Positions 24,544 to 32,768 of a DNA stretch of 56,110 nucleotides are shown piece by piece (position 1 is the stretch's first letter; each line of letters starts with the position of its first letter). Location of the stretch: positions 1 through 56,110 of the forward strand of contig QZIJ01000137.1 in NCBI GenBank assembly GCA_003598975.1, given 5' to 3'. Under the pieces are notes generated by a model. That model did no database searches, had not been told where the DNA came from, and worked only from the letters and a program-made list of their open reading frames with translations. The translations under genes were made by a program, and so were the position numbers. This DNA comes from Anaerolineaceae bacterium. Lineage in GTDB: Bacteria; Chloroflexota; Anaerolineae; Anaerolineales; Villigracilaceae.

Positions 24544-25314
24544 ATGTCCACCAAAGTTATTTGCATTGCCAATCAAAAGGGCGGGGTCGGCAAAACCACC
24601 ACCGCCGTTTCCCTTGCCCACGGTCTTTCCCAAAAGGGCCGGCGCGTTCTGCTGATCGATCTGGACCCACAGGGACAATCCGCCACCGCCCTGGGACGCA
24701 ACCCCGAGCCCGGCGCGTTTTATCTGCTCACAATGGGAAGCACCCCCCAGGAGACCACCTTTGTGCAGTCGTGGGTGCGTTTTTCCGGACGGGAGGGATT
24801 GTATTTATTACCGGGTGACCAGCAGACAATGGCAGCCCAGACCGTGCTCAACGCGCAGGATAAACCCATCTCCGCCATCCGCCAATCGATCCAACGCTTC
24901 TTCAAGGATGGACTTCATTACATCCTCTTCGATACGGCGCCCAGTGTGGGCGGTATCCAGGAACGTGCGGTCTGGGCCTCTGACCTGGTGATCGTGCCAA
25001 CTGCCACCGAGTTCCTTTCTGCAGACGGCGTCTCGAAGGTGCTGCTCATAATGAGTGTGCTTCAGGAAAAGAAAAACTGGCGCGGAAATCTATTGGGCAT
25101 CCTGCCGACCTTCTTCGACGAACAAACCCGCGAGAGCAAAGCCACAATGGAAACCCTAATGGAACGGTTTGATACGAGTGTCCTGCCGCCCATCCATCGC
25201 TCCACACTGCTCAGAGAATGCGCCGCCGAAGGCAAGACGATCTTTGAAATGGACGAACTATGTCGCGCCGCGAAGCAGTATCAGGCGCTGACCCAGCATG
25301 TGATGAAGTTCTAG
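24544..25314 (+). CDS. parA: ParA/Soj-family partition ATPase
   Basis: A 256-residue Walker-type ATPase. It has the deviant Walker A motif KGGVGKTT with the signature Lys, switch DLDPQGQSAT and Walker B-like YILFDTAPS. It would position the element's DNA by binding nucleoid DNA in an ATP-dependent way. The downstream gene probably provides the adaptor or centromere-binding partner. The protein lacks an N-terminal HTH, so it is not expected to repress its own operon. The presence of ParA implies that the element has, or had, an extrachromosomal replicating phase. Confidence 0.93.
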   Translation: MSTKVICIANQKGGVGKTTTAVSLAHGLSQKGRRVLLIDLDPQGQSATALGRNPEPGAFYLLTMGSTPQETTFVQSWVRFSGREGLYLLPGDQQTMAAQTVLNAQDKPISAIRQSIQRFFKDGLHYILFDTAPSVGGIQERAVWASDLVIVPTATEFLSADGVSKVLLIMSVLQEKKNWRGNLLGILPTFFDEQTRESKATMETLMERFDTSVLPPIHRSTLLRECAAEGKTIFEMDELCRAAKQYQALTQHVMKF

Positions 25315-25322
25315 GAGTGGAT

Positions 25323-25925
25323 ATGACCGGAAGACGCGACCCCTTTGACAAGACCGAAACACCCAACCCCGTTCAACCACCCAGCCTCTATGACTCGCTG
25401 CGTGTGGCAGCGCCGCGCAAGCGCAACCGTCAGTGGGAAAAACAGCAACAGAGCCGCAAGGTGGTCTATCGCGGCATCGATCCCAAACTGGCATTGAAAG
25501 TCAAGGCAATAGCCGACGACCTGCTGGTTCCCTCAGGTGAGGTGGCGTGTGTGGTGCTCGACTACGCCCTGCGTTCCTATGAACGCGGGGATTTCGATCT
25601 CCATCCCCGACCCAATCCGGAACGCATGCGCATGACTCTCTTCCCACGAAGCGACTCCTCACATTCGTTCAACAGACCTCAACGTACTGCCAAACATAAA
25701 CGACCGGAGGCCTTGTGGAAGGTCATCACCACCTGGCGCGGCTTCCCGCCCGAACTCAAACAGGAACTGGCGGCGCTGGCCTCCGAGGATGGCTTGCATG
25801 TACCCATCGGGGAATTGATCACAGCCCTGCTGCGCTTTGGTCTGAAAGCCTATGAAACAGGATTGTTGAGGCTGGAACCCAAACCGAAATCCACCACATT
25901 CACTTTAGCGCACAAAGGCAAATGA
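25323..25925 (+). CDS. ParA-partner-like protein with two repeated domains
   Basis: A 200-residue basic protein. Two similar segments follow a disordered N-terminus: about residues 50-100 (YRGIDPKLALKVKAIADDL, then EVACVVLDYALRSYERGDFD) and about 145-195 (GFPPELKQELAALASEDGL, then GELITALLRFGLKAYETGLL). Each looks like a ribbon-helix-helix or small helical DNA-binding unit. Its place directly after parA suggests a ParB/ParG-like centromere-binding role. ATG 25323 is chosen over the upstream overlapping start, which lies inside parA. I do not recognise a named family. Confidence 0.65.
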   Translation: MTGRRDPFDKTETPNPVQPPSLYDSLRVAAPRKRNRQWEKQQQSRKVVYRGIDPKLALKVKAIADDLLVPSGEVACVVLDYALRSYERGDFDLHPRPNPERMRMTLFPRSDSSHSFNRPQRTAKHKRPEALWKVITTWRGFPPELKQELAALASEDGLHVPIGELITALLRFGLKAYETGLLRLEPKPKSTTFTLAHKGK

Positions 25926-26133
25926 TGAAGTTCCACCAAAAAAAACTTTTTCAATGGAATGAGATGAGGGACGCAGGCGGCATGGACAACGTGCCGCCTG
26001 CATCCTGTCCACGCGCCGCCCACACATCCGCCTGCACTGCCGCCTACGTCGAACGCTCAGGAAGGGCTGAGGCGAAAGAAATCCACCATGAACGGTCTGG
26101 GAGACCCAGGCTTGTTTTACGGGGATGTTCGGC

Positions 26134-28089
26134 ATGAGCGATCTTCAACAAGCCTGGAGTTCCGTGCTGGCTCAATTGCAGTTGGACATGCCGCGCGCCT
26201 CGTATGAAACCTGGGTGCTCGGCACGCAAGCCCTGGAATTGAAAAACGATGTGCTGCTTGTTTCCACACGCAATGCCTATGCCCGTGACTGGTTGGAGTC
26301 GCGTCTGACCAGCACAGTCCAACGATTGCTGGTTGGGATTTTGAATCGTTCCGTCTCTGTGAAGTTCGTTGTTGGCGATGAGTCACAGGAAGAGATGGAG
26401 ATGGAAACCGAAGCGGATGAGATGGAAGAATCGGAATTAAACATCGAGCCTGTGCAGTGGCTGGATTACGACCGCATCGTCCAGCCGCACAAGCAGGTCG
26501 TGGTGAAAGGCTATCTGCGAAGACTGGGGATGGAGATCGGACCGAAGGCGGTCTGGTTGTATGTTGGCTTCCATCAAGCGGCATGGCGGGTGCAGGATCA
26601 GAATGGTCCATCTGGAAAGCCGCTATACAGCCGTGAGGTGATGCGTTTCAGCGCCATGAGCAACGGTGCCTTCTGGCGATTGTTGAAACACGCCGGCATT
26701 CAAGCACACCTGACCGGACTCGTGCAACGGGTCGATTCACAGGATGCGCGCCGCTTCCGGCGTGGACGGGACGGACGCCCGCATCGCGCACCGATCCGTT
26801 ACCAGGTCTGCATGACCCCGCGCCTGACACGCGCTGACGCCACGGCGGTGCATCTGCGATTGAAAGCCTTGATCGAAAAACACAGTTCCACCACCAGCGC
26901 CTTACAGGAAATGCTGGCAGTCGAAGATGTCATGGAACTCCTCGATCCGTTGGACGTGAAGTTATCCCATCCCCCATTGAACACGGTGATGGATATGGTG
27001 AAGCTGGAAACAGGTGAAAAGTTTTCAGGTGAAAACTTTTCACCTGAAATCGAGCGTCTGGCGCAGGAACTGCATCGCAGGATCATCAACTGCCTCGGTG
27101 ACATCCACATCCCGCACTACTTCATCACGGAAACCATCCACCGCTACAACCTGACGCCCGCGCAGGCCTGGTTGATCACGGTCGCGCGCGATATGGCATT
27201 CATCAATGCCCGCACCGGCGAACGCCGGGATGTGGTGACGTTCAAACGCGGGTATCAGGAGATGGCGGAGTTGATCGGCTCCACCCGTTACAAGACCGTG
27301 CAAGCCTGGCTCCATCTGCATTGGACTTCGCAACAACGCGGGGGCAACCTCTCCCGCTTTCTGCAGGAAATCGACCTGCCTGATTCAAAGACCTACGCCG
27401 ACCTGCGCGTGGAGTCGATGTCGCGTGCCTTTCGGGTATTGCTGGACGAACCGCTGGACGCAGATGGGAGGAATAAGGTGGACGCAAATGGGAGTCATAT
27501 GGCAGACGCAGATGGGAGTAATAGCTGGACGCAAATGGGAGCATTAGCAGACGCAAATGGGAGTCATATGGTGGACGCAAATGGGAGTGATTTAAACTCT
27601 TTTAAACACCCCTTAAACACCGACAAGAAAAACACTTCCACCACCCAGCACGCCTGCGGCGAAAAAAATCCGGCGGAGGCGGTCGCTCCTGATTTTTGGG
27701 AACTCGAAGCTCTTCTGCAACAGAATGATGTGCATCCCAAAGTCCAAAAGGAACTGCTCGAAGTTCAAGCCTCCGTGCATGCCTTTGTCTCGTGGGTGCT
27801 GTATGTCGCCAGCCCGCAAAGTGGGAATCTTTCCGATCCCCTGGGCTATGCCATCAGCCGATTGCGCGAGCATCCCCTGCGTGAAGCGCGCGGAGTCTTT
27901 CGCCAATTCGCCGACCTGACACCGAAGGAGTTGCTGGCGTTGATCGACTCCACCCCCACGGGGGGCTATGAACTGCCCACAAAAATTGAACATCCCCTCG
28001 CGCACGCCTGGAAAAAGGCGATGGGTTCCAACAATCCAAGGCTCCCCATTGTGCGCGAAATCCTCTTTGGCGAAGGAGCCAGTGAATAA
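26134..28089 (+). CDS. Element replication initiator with DnaA domain I at the N-terminus
   Basis: A 651-residue protein. Residues 1-85 (MSDLQQAWSSVLAQLQLDMP ... [12 protein letters not shown]) are a DnaA N-terminal domain very like the host DnaA in this window. The AAA+ ATPase is absent. An acidic linker follows. Then comes a region with features of winged-helix initiators (about residues 110-250, KAVWLYVGFHQAAWR, MSNGAFWRLLKHAGI; and 330-430, FKRGYQEMAELIGSTRYKTV). Residues about 441-485 are low-complexity DANGS-type repeats encoded by DNA iterons. DnaA domain I recruits DnaB helicase, so this probably loads helicase at the internal origin. The C-terminal domain is unknown. Confidence 0.8.
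   Translation: MSDLQQAWSSVLAQLQLDMPRASYETWVLGTQALELKNDVLLVSTRNAYARDWLESRLTSTVQRLLVGILNRSVSVKFVVGDESQEEMEMETEADEMEESELNIEPVQWLDYDRIVQPHKQVVVKGYLRRLGMEIGPKAVWLYVGFHQAAWRVQDQNGPSGKPLYSREVMRFSAMSNGAFWRLLKHAGIQAHLTGLVQRVDSQDARRFRRGRDGRPHRAPIRYQVCMTPRLTRADATAVHLRLKALIEKHSSTTSALQEMLAVEDVMELLDPLDVKLSHPPLNTVMDMVKLETGEKFSGENFSPEIERLAQELHRRIINCLGDIHIPHYFITETIHRYNLTPAQAWLITVARDMAFINARTGERRDVVTFKRGYQEMAELIGSTRYKTVQAWLHLHWTSQQRGGNLSRFLQEIDLPDSKTYADLRVESMSRAFRVLLDEPLDADGRNKVDANGSHMADADGSNSWTQMGALADANGSHMVDANGSDLNSFKHPLNTDKKNTSTTQHACGEKNPAEAVAPDFWELEALLQQNDVHPKVQKELLEVQASVHAFVSWVLYVASPQSGNLSDPLGYAISRLREHPLREARGVFRQFADLTPKELLALIDSTPTGGYELPTKIEHPLAHAWKKAMGSNNPRLPIVREILFGEGASE
27011..27046. repeat. Perfect 16-bp inverted repeat inside the initiator gene
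   Basis: Arms CAGGTGAAAAGTTTTC (27011-27026) and GAAAACTTTTCACCTG (27031-27046) with loop AGGT; CAGGTGAAAA also recurs partly as a direct repeat. It encodes TGEKFSGENFSP. Such symmetry in coding DNA is unlikely by chance and suggests a protein-binding or cruciform site. Confidence 0.9.
27457..27587 (+). repeat. Six iterons GACGCARATGGGAG, probable replication origin
   Basis: Copies start at 27457, 27481, 27505, 27528, 27550 and 27574, with spacings of 24, 24, 23, 22 and 24 bp (about two helical turns). The 14-bp core is conserved except for A/G at position 7. Copy 4 is in a different reading frame (WTQMGA instead of DANGS), so conservation is at the DNA level. The position inside the initiator gene resembles the lambda O/ori arrangement. 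Confidence 0.85.
27588..27618. other. AT-rich block next to the iterons, probable DNA-unwinding element
   Basis: Immediately after the last iteron there are three TTAAAC motifs at 27592, 27602 and 27613, spaced 10 and 11 bp apart, in AT-rich sequence. This is the expected place and form of an unwinding element. Function is inferred from layout. Confidence 0.6.
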
Positions 28090-28090
28090 C

Positions 28091-29221
28091 ATGCAACTAC
28101 AGTTTCTGATCACCTCCGAACAACGCGCCTCCGGCGCCATGTTCATGGAGTCGTTGAACGACACCGTCCTGGCGTTCATCTATCCCACGGATGGCAGGCG
28201 GACCTTCCATACCTTCTTCTGCCCGCCCATGCGCATCATTGCGCTCGGCGCGGATGGACAGGTGGTGTTCGATGAAGTCATCACCCAATGGCGCTGGGTG
28301 AAGTTGCCCATTTGCCGGTACGTGATCGAGACCGGACCGAAGGTGGACTATCGCCCGTATCTCCAGACGGTCTTATCCGTTGCGCCGGACCTGCCGCAGC
28401 TGGGCTCAATGGATCCAAGCCTGCGCATGGACAGTTTGTTGTTTGCATTGCTGGCGGAAGCCGTCGCCGACATCCGCCGTATTCGCGACGCCCATCGCGG
28501 TGAGGTGCGCCCCGAAATCCAACGACACCGGTTCGAAGCCTGGGAACGCGGGCAGATCGTGAGTTCCGCCGGGTTCCTCCTGGATTTTTCGCGTGTCTGG
28601 AATCTGCCGGATGGCGCGGTGAAGTTATCCTACTCCGTCCTGAAAGCGGAGGAACCATATCTCGATGAGATCGTGGCAGCCTCCGTCGCCGGCATCCCCT
28701 GGCGGCACGAGTTTCACAATCACTGTATGCGTTGCGGCAAGTCCGCTTCCTGGCGACCGATCCTCAATCCCACACCGAACGAACCAGTGGAAATTCTGTG
28801 GCGTTACCAGCGACCGGAAAACGCCATCCCGATCTGTCATCACTGCACTGAAACCTTGAACCTGTTGCGGGATGAGTCGTTGCAACTTGATCTGGTCTGG
28901 GGACTTTGGGGCCCGCGCTTCGAAGCCTTTTGGGCATGGCATCGCGCAAGGAAGAACAACCGCTTGCCGAGGGATTGGGACATGTACGCCCATCCGCTCT
29001 GGCCATGGGAATTTGGCGGCGAAAGCTGGGAAAGCGGCAGCGGCGCTTTGAGATTTGCCGAACCGCGACCACCTCATCAGGTCATCCGGGATGAACAACA
29101 CATGCAAGCCTTGCGCCGTGGGTTGTACAGCAAAAAATTTCGCGGGCGACAGCCGGGCGAGACCCCCTTGCAGAAGTTATTAGACTTCCGGCTCGATATT
29201 CTACAAGGAGAACCTCGATGA
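28091..29221 (+). CDS. Unknown protein with DUF192-like start and zinc-binding Cys pairs
   Basis: A 376-residue soluble protein. The first about 90 residues (FCPPMRIIALGADGQVVFDE ... LPICRYVIETG) resemble a DUF192 barrel. A central helical part follows, then CMRCGKSASW and ICHHC (two CxxC pairs about 45 residues apart) that could bind zinc, and a Trp-rich C-terminal region. I cannot assign a function. It starts 1 nt after the initiator stop region, and its stop overlaps the TadC-like gene (ATGA), so these are co-translated. ATG 28091 is chosen because the longer frame lies inside the initiator gene. Confidence 0.65.
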   Translation: MQLQFLITSEQRASGAMFMESLNDTVLAFIYPTDGRRTFHTFFCPPMRIIALGADGQVVFDEVITQWRWVKLPICRYVIETGPKVDYRPYLQTVLSVAPDLPQLGSMDPSLRMDSLLFALLAEAVADIRRIRDAHRGEVRPEIQRHRFEAWERGQIVSSAGFLLDFSRVWNLPDGAVKLSYSVLKAEEPYLDEIVAASVAGIPWRHEFHNHCMRCGKSASWRPILNPTPNEPVEILWRYQRPENAIPICHHCTETLNLLRDESLQLDLVWGLWGPRFEAFWAWHRARKNNRLPRDWDMYAHPLWPWEFGGESWESGSGALRFAEPRPPHQVIRDEQHMQALRRGLYSKKFRGRQPGETPLQKLLDFRLDILQGEPR

Positions 29222-30099
29222 CCTTTTTTGCCTTTCTCGGCGCGCTTAGTTTGAGCGTGCTCGCATTTGAACTGCTGAACGTGTTCCAGAATGCCTTCAG
29301 CACCTTTGGCGGTAATCGCCTGAGCCAATACACTTCACAACCCCAAGCCAAACGGCGTTCCACCTGGGAGGCTTTGTTGGTGGCAGTATTGCCTGGACGC
29401 TTCGATCCGGATCAGGCAAAGAACATGGGGGATGTGATCAGCCTGCTTCGTCGTGCCGGCTATCCCTACGACACCCCCGGTGAATTCTATGCCGTGGCGA
29501 TCCGCGATTTCTCGACCTTCCTGCTCGTGGGCGGGATGTTGGCGGGCGCTTTAGCTGCCATGAACATCATTGTTGCCGCGCCGGTGATCGCCATGATCTT
29601 CATTCTGCTTGGACTGCGCCGACCCTATGTACGCTTGAAGACTCTGGCAAAGAAACGCGCTGAGTCGCTGCGCAATAACATGTTGATCGGTTTATCTGTG
29701 TTGAGTTCGTTGTTGTCCTCTGGTGTGGGTGTGCAGGAAGCCTTGCGCCGCGCCTCGACTGTGGGTGGTCCGTTTTGTAATCTATTGGGTTTACTGGTGG
29801 CACGTATGGAAGTGGAGGACTTTACCAAAGCCATTGATGTCACACGCGCCCACCTGCCTGATCCGAAGGATGTGGAGGCAAATCTCTTCCTGCGCGACAT
29901 CTATGACTTCTTCGCCAACAATCGTCCGGTCTTGTCCAGCGTGCAGGGTTTGCAGGAGTCGGTACATCGTTCCGTGGTGGAGTCCACTGAAGAACGCGCG
30001 GCTTTGGTGCGCCAGCGCGCCGGCTTGTTTGGTGTGATGGCAGTGTTGGGTTTGGTGTTGGCGATCATCGCGCCGTTTATGGGTTCGGGATTGATGTAA
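29218..30099 (+). CDS. TadC/GspF-like inner-membrane pilus protein
   Basis: A 293-residue protein with hydrophobic helices at the N-terminus, centre (about residues 95-145) and C-terminus. Between them are cytoplasmic helical segments (YPYDTPGEFYAVAIRDF; LRNNMLIGLSVLSSLLSSGV, then QEALRRAS) typical of type II secretion F domains. In Tad systems such proteins form the membrane platform for Flp pilus assembly. It is translationally coupled to the genes on both sides. Flp-like pilin and TadE/TadG-like genes occur at 54.8-56.1 kb, so it may belong to the same machine. No TadA ATPase is in the window. Confidence 0.75.
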   Translation: MTFFAFLGALSLSVLAFELLNVFQNAFSTFGGNRLSQYTSQPQAKRRSTWEALLVAVLPGRFDPDQAKNMGDVISLLRRAGYPYDTPGEFYAVAIRDFSTFLLVGGMLAGALAAMNIIVAAPVIAMIFILLGLRRPYVRLKTLAKKRAESLRNNMLIGLSVLSSLLSSGVGVQEALRRASTVGGPFCNLLGLLVARMEVEDFTKAIDVTRAHLPDPKDVEANLFLRDIYDFFANNRPVLSSVQGLQESVHRSVVESTEERAALVRQRAGLFGVMAVLGLVLAIIAPFMGSGLM

Positions 30100-31547
30100 T
30101 GCCAGGTTCACGAACTCCGAATATGTATCATCCCTTCTGGCGTTCACTTGCCTACTGGATCTTCGTCACAGCGGCTATGCTCGCTGCGTTTTTCATCGTC
30201 CGCAAACTGACTCTCTGTTGGACCCTGACTGCCCTGCCTGGTGTACCACCTGCAGAGTGCGCCTTCCAAAACCAGTCATCTTCCGATCTGCCGGCGCTGC
30301 CCGATCCTGCTACTGCAAACAATCTTCCAGTCGAATTATCCGCACCGGAAATGGAATTGCCCAAATGGGACGGCGCCAGCCGGATCAACATCGCTTTCTT
30401 TGGTTTGCGTGGCGACGATGGACAAGGGGAAGGCTGCCCGACCTGCACCGATACGATCATGGTTTTGACCGTGGACCCCGTCACAAAAACTGCCGGCATG
30501 TTGTCCATCCCACGTGATATGTGGGTCAACATTCCCGGCGCAGGATACAGCCGCATCAACACCGCTTGGGCAATTGGCGAGAATGCCAAACTTCCAGGCG
30601 GTGGACCACAACTTGCAATGCAGACCGTCTCGCAATTCATCGGCGTGCCAATTCATTACTATGTGCAGGTGGATTTTGGGACGTTTGTGTCGTTCATCAA
30701 TCTGATCGGCGGCATCGATGTGTATGTCGAGGAACGTATGGTGCTCGATCCGCTCGGCGCGGGACAGGATCATTTTGTATTGAAGCCGGGAGATTATCGC
30801 CACCTGACCGGACCGCGCGCCCTGGCATATGCACGCTGCCGGCATGAATCACAGGGCTGTTCGGGCGGGGATGTGGGTCGTGCCAAACGCCAGCAACAGG
30901 TCATCCTTGCGATCCGTGACAAGGTACTGGAAGGGGAAACCTTTGCTACCTTGATTACCCAGGCACCGCAGTTGTATGCAGAATTTTCATCAGGCATCCA
31001 CACCAACCTGTCACTGGAGGATGCAATCCAACTGGCAGTGTTGGCGAAAGACATTCGGGTGGATGACATCAAGAGAGGCGTGATCGATTCGACGATGGCG
31101 AACCCGGCGGATACAACCATCAACGGTGTGCAGGCAAACGTCCTGCGTCCAGTCCCGGATCTTATTCGCATCCTGAGGGATGAAATCTTTGTCCCAGGCG
31201 GTCCACTTAGCCCAATGGCGCAAGGTGATCCAGTGGCGCTGATGCAATCTGATCAGGCGAAGGTCAGGATTATCAATAACACCTATACTGCCGGTTTGGA
31301 GCAACGCACAGCCACCCTCCTGACCGCGCAAGGTATGCAGGTGGTGGAATATGGCGTGCCAACCGGCGCATCAAACACCACGAAAATAATTCTTTACTCT
31401 TCAAAGTTATATGCCCTGCGGTATTTGACGGAACTCCTTGGGGTGGGAAGTCAGCAGATCACCATCCAGCCTAATCCAGCGTCCACAGTGGATATGGAGA
31501 TCCGACTTGGAGAGGATTGGGTAGGCAGAGTCCCGAGCGGGTATTAG
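30099..31547 (+). CDS. LytR-CpsA-Psr (LCP) family cell-wall protein
   Basis: A 482-residue protein with one N-terminal membrane helix (about residues 14-34) and an extracytoplasmic LCP domain: RINIAFFGLRGDD, TDTIMVLTVDP, MLSIPRDMWVNIPG, GGIDVYVEERM, and ALAYARCRHES with catalytic-type Arg residues. A C-terminal LytR_C-like domain (VRIINNTYTAGLEQRTATLL) follows. LCP proteins transfer lipid-linked polymers to peptidoglycan or proteins. The start overlaps the TadC-like stop (TAATG). In the element it may modify the wall or the pilus. A weak hairpin (31573-31597) lies downstream. Confidence 0.9.
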   Translation: MPGSRTPNMYHPFWRSLAYWIFVTAAMLAAFFIVRKLTLCWTLTALPGVPPAECAFQNQSSSDLPALPDPATANNLPVELSAPEMELPKWDGASRINIAFFGLRGDDGQGEGCPTCTDTIMVLTVDPVTKTAGMLSIPRDMWVNIPGAGYSRINTAWAIGENAKLPGGGPQLAMQTVSQFIGVPIHYYVQVDFGTFVSFINLIGGIDVYVEERMVLDPLGAGQDHFVLKPGDYRHLTGPRALAYARCRHESQGCSGGDVGRAKRQQQVILAIRDKVLEGETFATLITQAPQLYAEFSSGIHTNLSLEDAIQLAVLAKDIRVDDIKRGVIDSTMANPADTTINGVQANVLRPVPDLIRILRDEIFVPGGPLSPMAQGDPVALMQSDQAKVRIINNTYTAGLEQRTATLLTAQGMQVVEYGVPTGASNTTKIILYSSKLYALRYLTELLGVGSQQITIQPNPASTVDMEIRLGEDWVGRVPSGY

Positions 31548-31639
31548 CCCATCCACTGGTTCTAAAAACAAAAACGCCCCGTATCCGTCGGAGCGTTCGA
31601 AGGGAGAAATTCAAAGCCCATTTTTATTTGAGAAAATGC

Positions 31640-31690
31640 TTGACTTTTAATTATTCCTGTTCTAAAATACAATTTAGATTAGACTAAATT
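31640..31690 (+). promoter_or_regulatory. Promoter with overlapping DtxR-type operator
   Basis: TTGACT (31640-31645) and TAAAAT (31663-31668) are 17 bp apart. The perfect inverted repeat AATTTAG-ATTAGA-CTAAATT (31671-31690) covers the predicted transcription start. A DtxR-family gene lies in the operon it drives, so metal-dependent autorepression is likely. Confidence 0.8.
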
Positions 31691-31719
31691 TATCGGCTTT
31701 ATCTGTATTGGAGGCATGT

Positions 31720-32754
31720 ATGAAAAACCAACTAAGTCGGCGGGATTTCCTGAAACTGGGGGCTTTTGGTGTGATCGGGGCTGGAGGCGCAACTGCCATC
31801 ATGCAGTCCAAAGGTAAATCCCACTCACGCCATAACCTCCCTCCCATGCAAGACATGGATCATGGGGGCGGTGTCATTCCTGGTACGGGGGATGTGGACT
31901 ATGAAAAAAACGGCTTTAATCCGGGAGACATACTCACTGACTTCGACTATGGAAAAGTATCCATTCTTCCCGATGGCAGAACCCTGCGTGAATATGAAAT
32001 CACGGTCATCAACAAGAACATAGAAGTTGTGCCTGGCATCGAATACCCCGCCTGGACGTATAACGGGCGCATTCCGGGACCGACCATTCGTTGTACGGAA
32101 GGCGACTTGATCCGCATCACGATGACCAACGGAAGCAACCATCCTCATAGCATGCACTTTCACGGTTTCCACCCGGGCAACATGGATGGCGTGCCCGGTT
32201 CGGGACCAGGCGGATATGTCGAACCCGGCGACAGTTTTACCTACGAGTTTGATGCGGAGCCATTCGGTCTGCATCTCTATCATTGTCATGTCTTTCCGCT
32301 GGCGCGCCATATTGCCAAGGGTTTATATGGCACGTTCATTGTGGATCCCAAGGAAGGTCGCTCACCCGTGGATCGTGAAATGGTCATGGTCATGAGCGGC
32401 TTCGATGTGGATTTCGATGATGTCAACGATTTCTATGCCGTCAATGCCATTCCCTTTTACTATCAGAATCATCCGATCCAGATCAAAGTCGGCGAGAAGA
32501 TCCGCATCTATCTTGTGAACATCCTGGAATTTGATCTGCTCAATTCCTTCCACCTGCATGCCAATTTCTTCCATTACTACCCAACAGGTACCAGCCTGAC
32601 CCCCTCCGAGTTCACGGACACGATCATTCAAGGTCAAGCCCAACGCGGGATACTGGAGTTCTCATACAAATATCCCGGCATGTACATGTTTCATGCTCAC
32701 GTAACCGAATTTGCCGAATTGGGCTGGAACGGCATGTTCGAAGTAACCGAATAG
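31720..32754 (+). CDS. Two-domain multicopper oxidase, Tat-exported
   Basis: A 344-residue protein with a twin-arginine signal (SRRDFLKLGAFG) and a His/Met-rich linker. Domain 1 holds HSMHFHGFHPGN and a type 1 copper Cys site in YHCHVFPLARHIAKGLYG. Domain 2 holds FHLHANFF and FHAHVTEFAELGWNG, which lack a Cys. This places type 1 copper in domain 1 with trinuclear ligands shared between domains, like type C two-domain oxidases or nitrite-reductase relatives. It probably oxidises Cu(I), Fe(II) or Mn(II) outside the cell. ATG 31720 follows a GGAGG site. First gene of the DtxR-regulated operon. Confidence 0.88.
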   Translation: MKNQLSRRDFLKLGAFGVIGAGGATAIMQSKGKSHSRHNLPPMQDMDHGGGVIPGTGDVDYEKNGFNPGDILTDFDYGKVSILPDGRTLREYEITVINKNIEVVPGIEYPAWTYNGRIPGPTIRCTEGDLIRITMTNGSNHPHSMHFHGFHPGNMDGVPGSGPGGYVEPGDSFTYEFDAEPFGLHLYHCHVFPLARHIAKGLYGTFIVDPKEGRSPVDREMVMVMSGFDVDFDDVNDFYAVNAIPFYYQNHPIQIKVGEKIRIYLVNILEFDLLNSFHLHANFFHYYPTGTSLTPSEFTDTIIQGQAQRGILEFSYKYPGMYMFHAHVTEFAELGWNGMFEVTE

Positions 32755-32768
32755 TTTAGAGGTATGTC

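Noticed and set aside
27457-27587. Iteron region as a simple low-complexity protein linker
   Set aside because: The fourth copy keeps its DNA sequence in a different reading frame, which a protein-level repeat would not do.
31573-31597. Hairpin AACGCCCC/GGAGCGTT as terminator of the LCP gene
   Set aside because: One mismatch in an 8-bp stem and no T-tract, so it is only mentioned as a weak hairpin.
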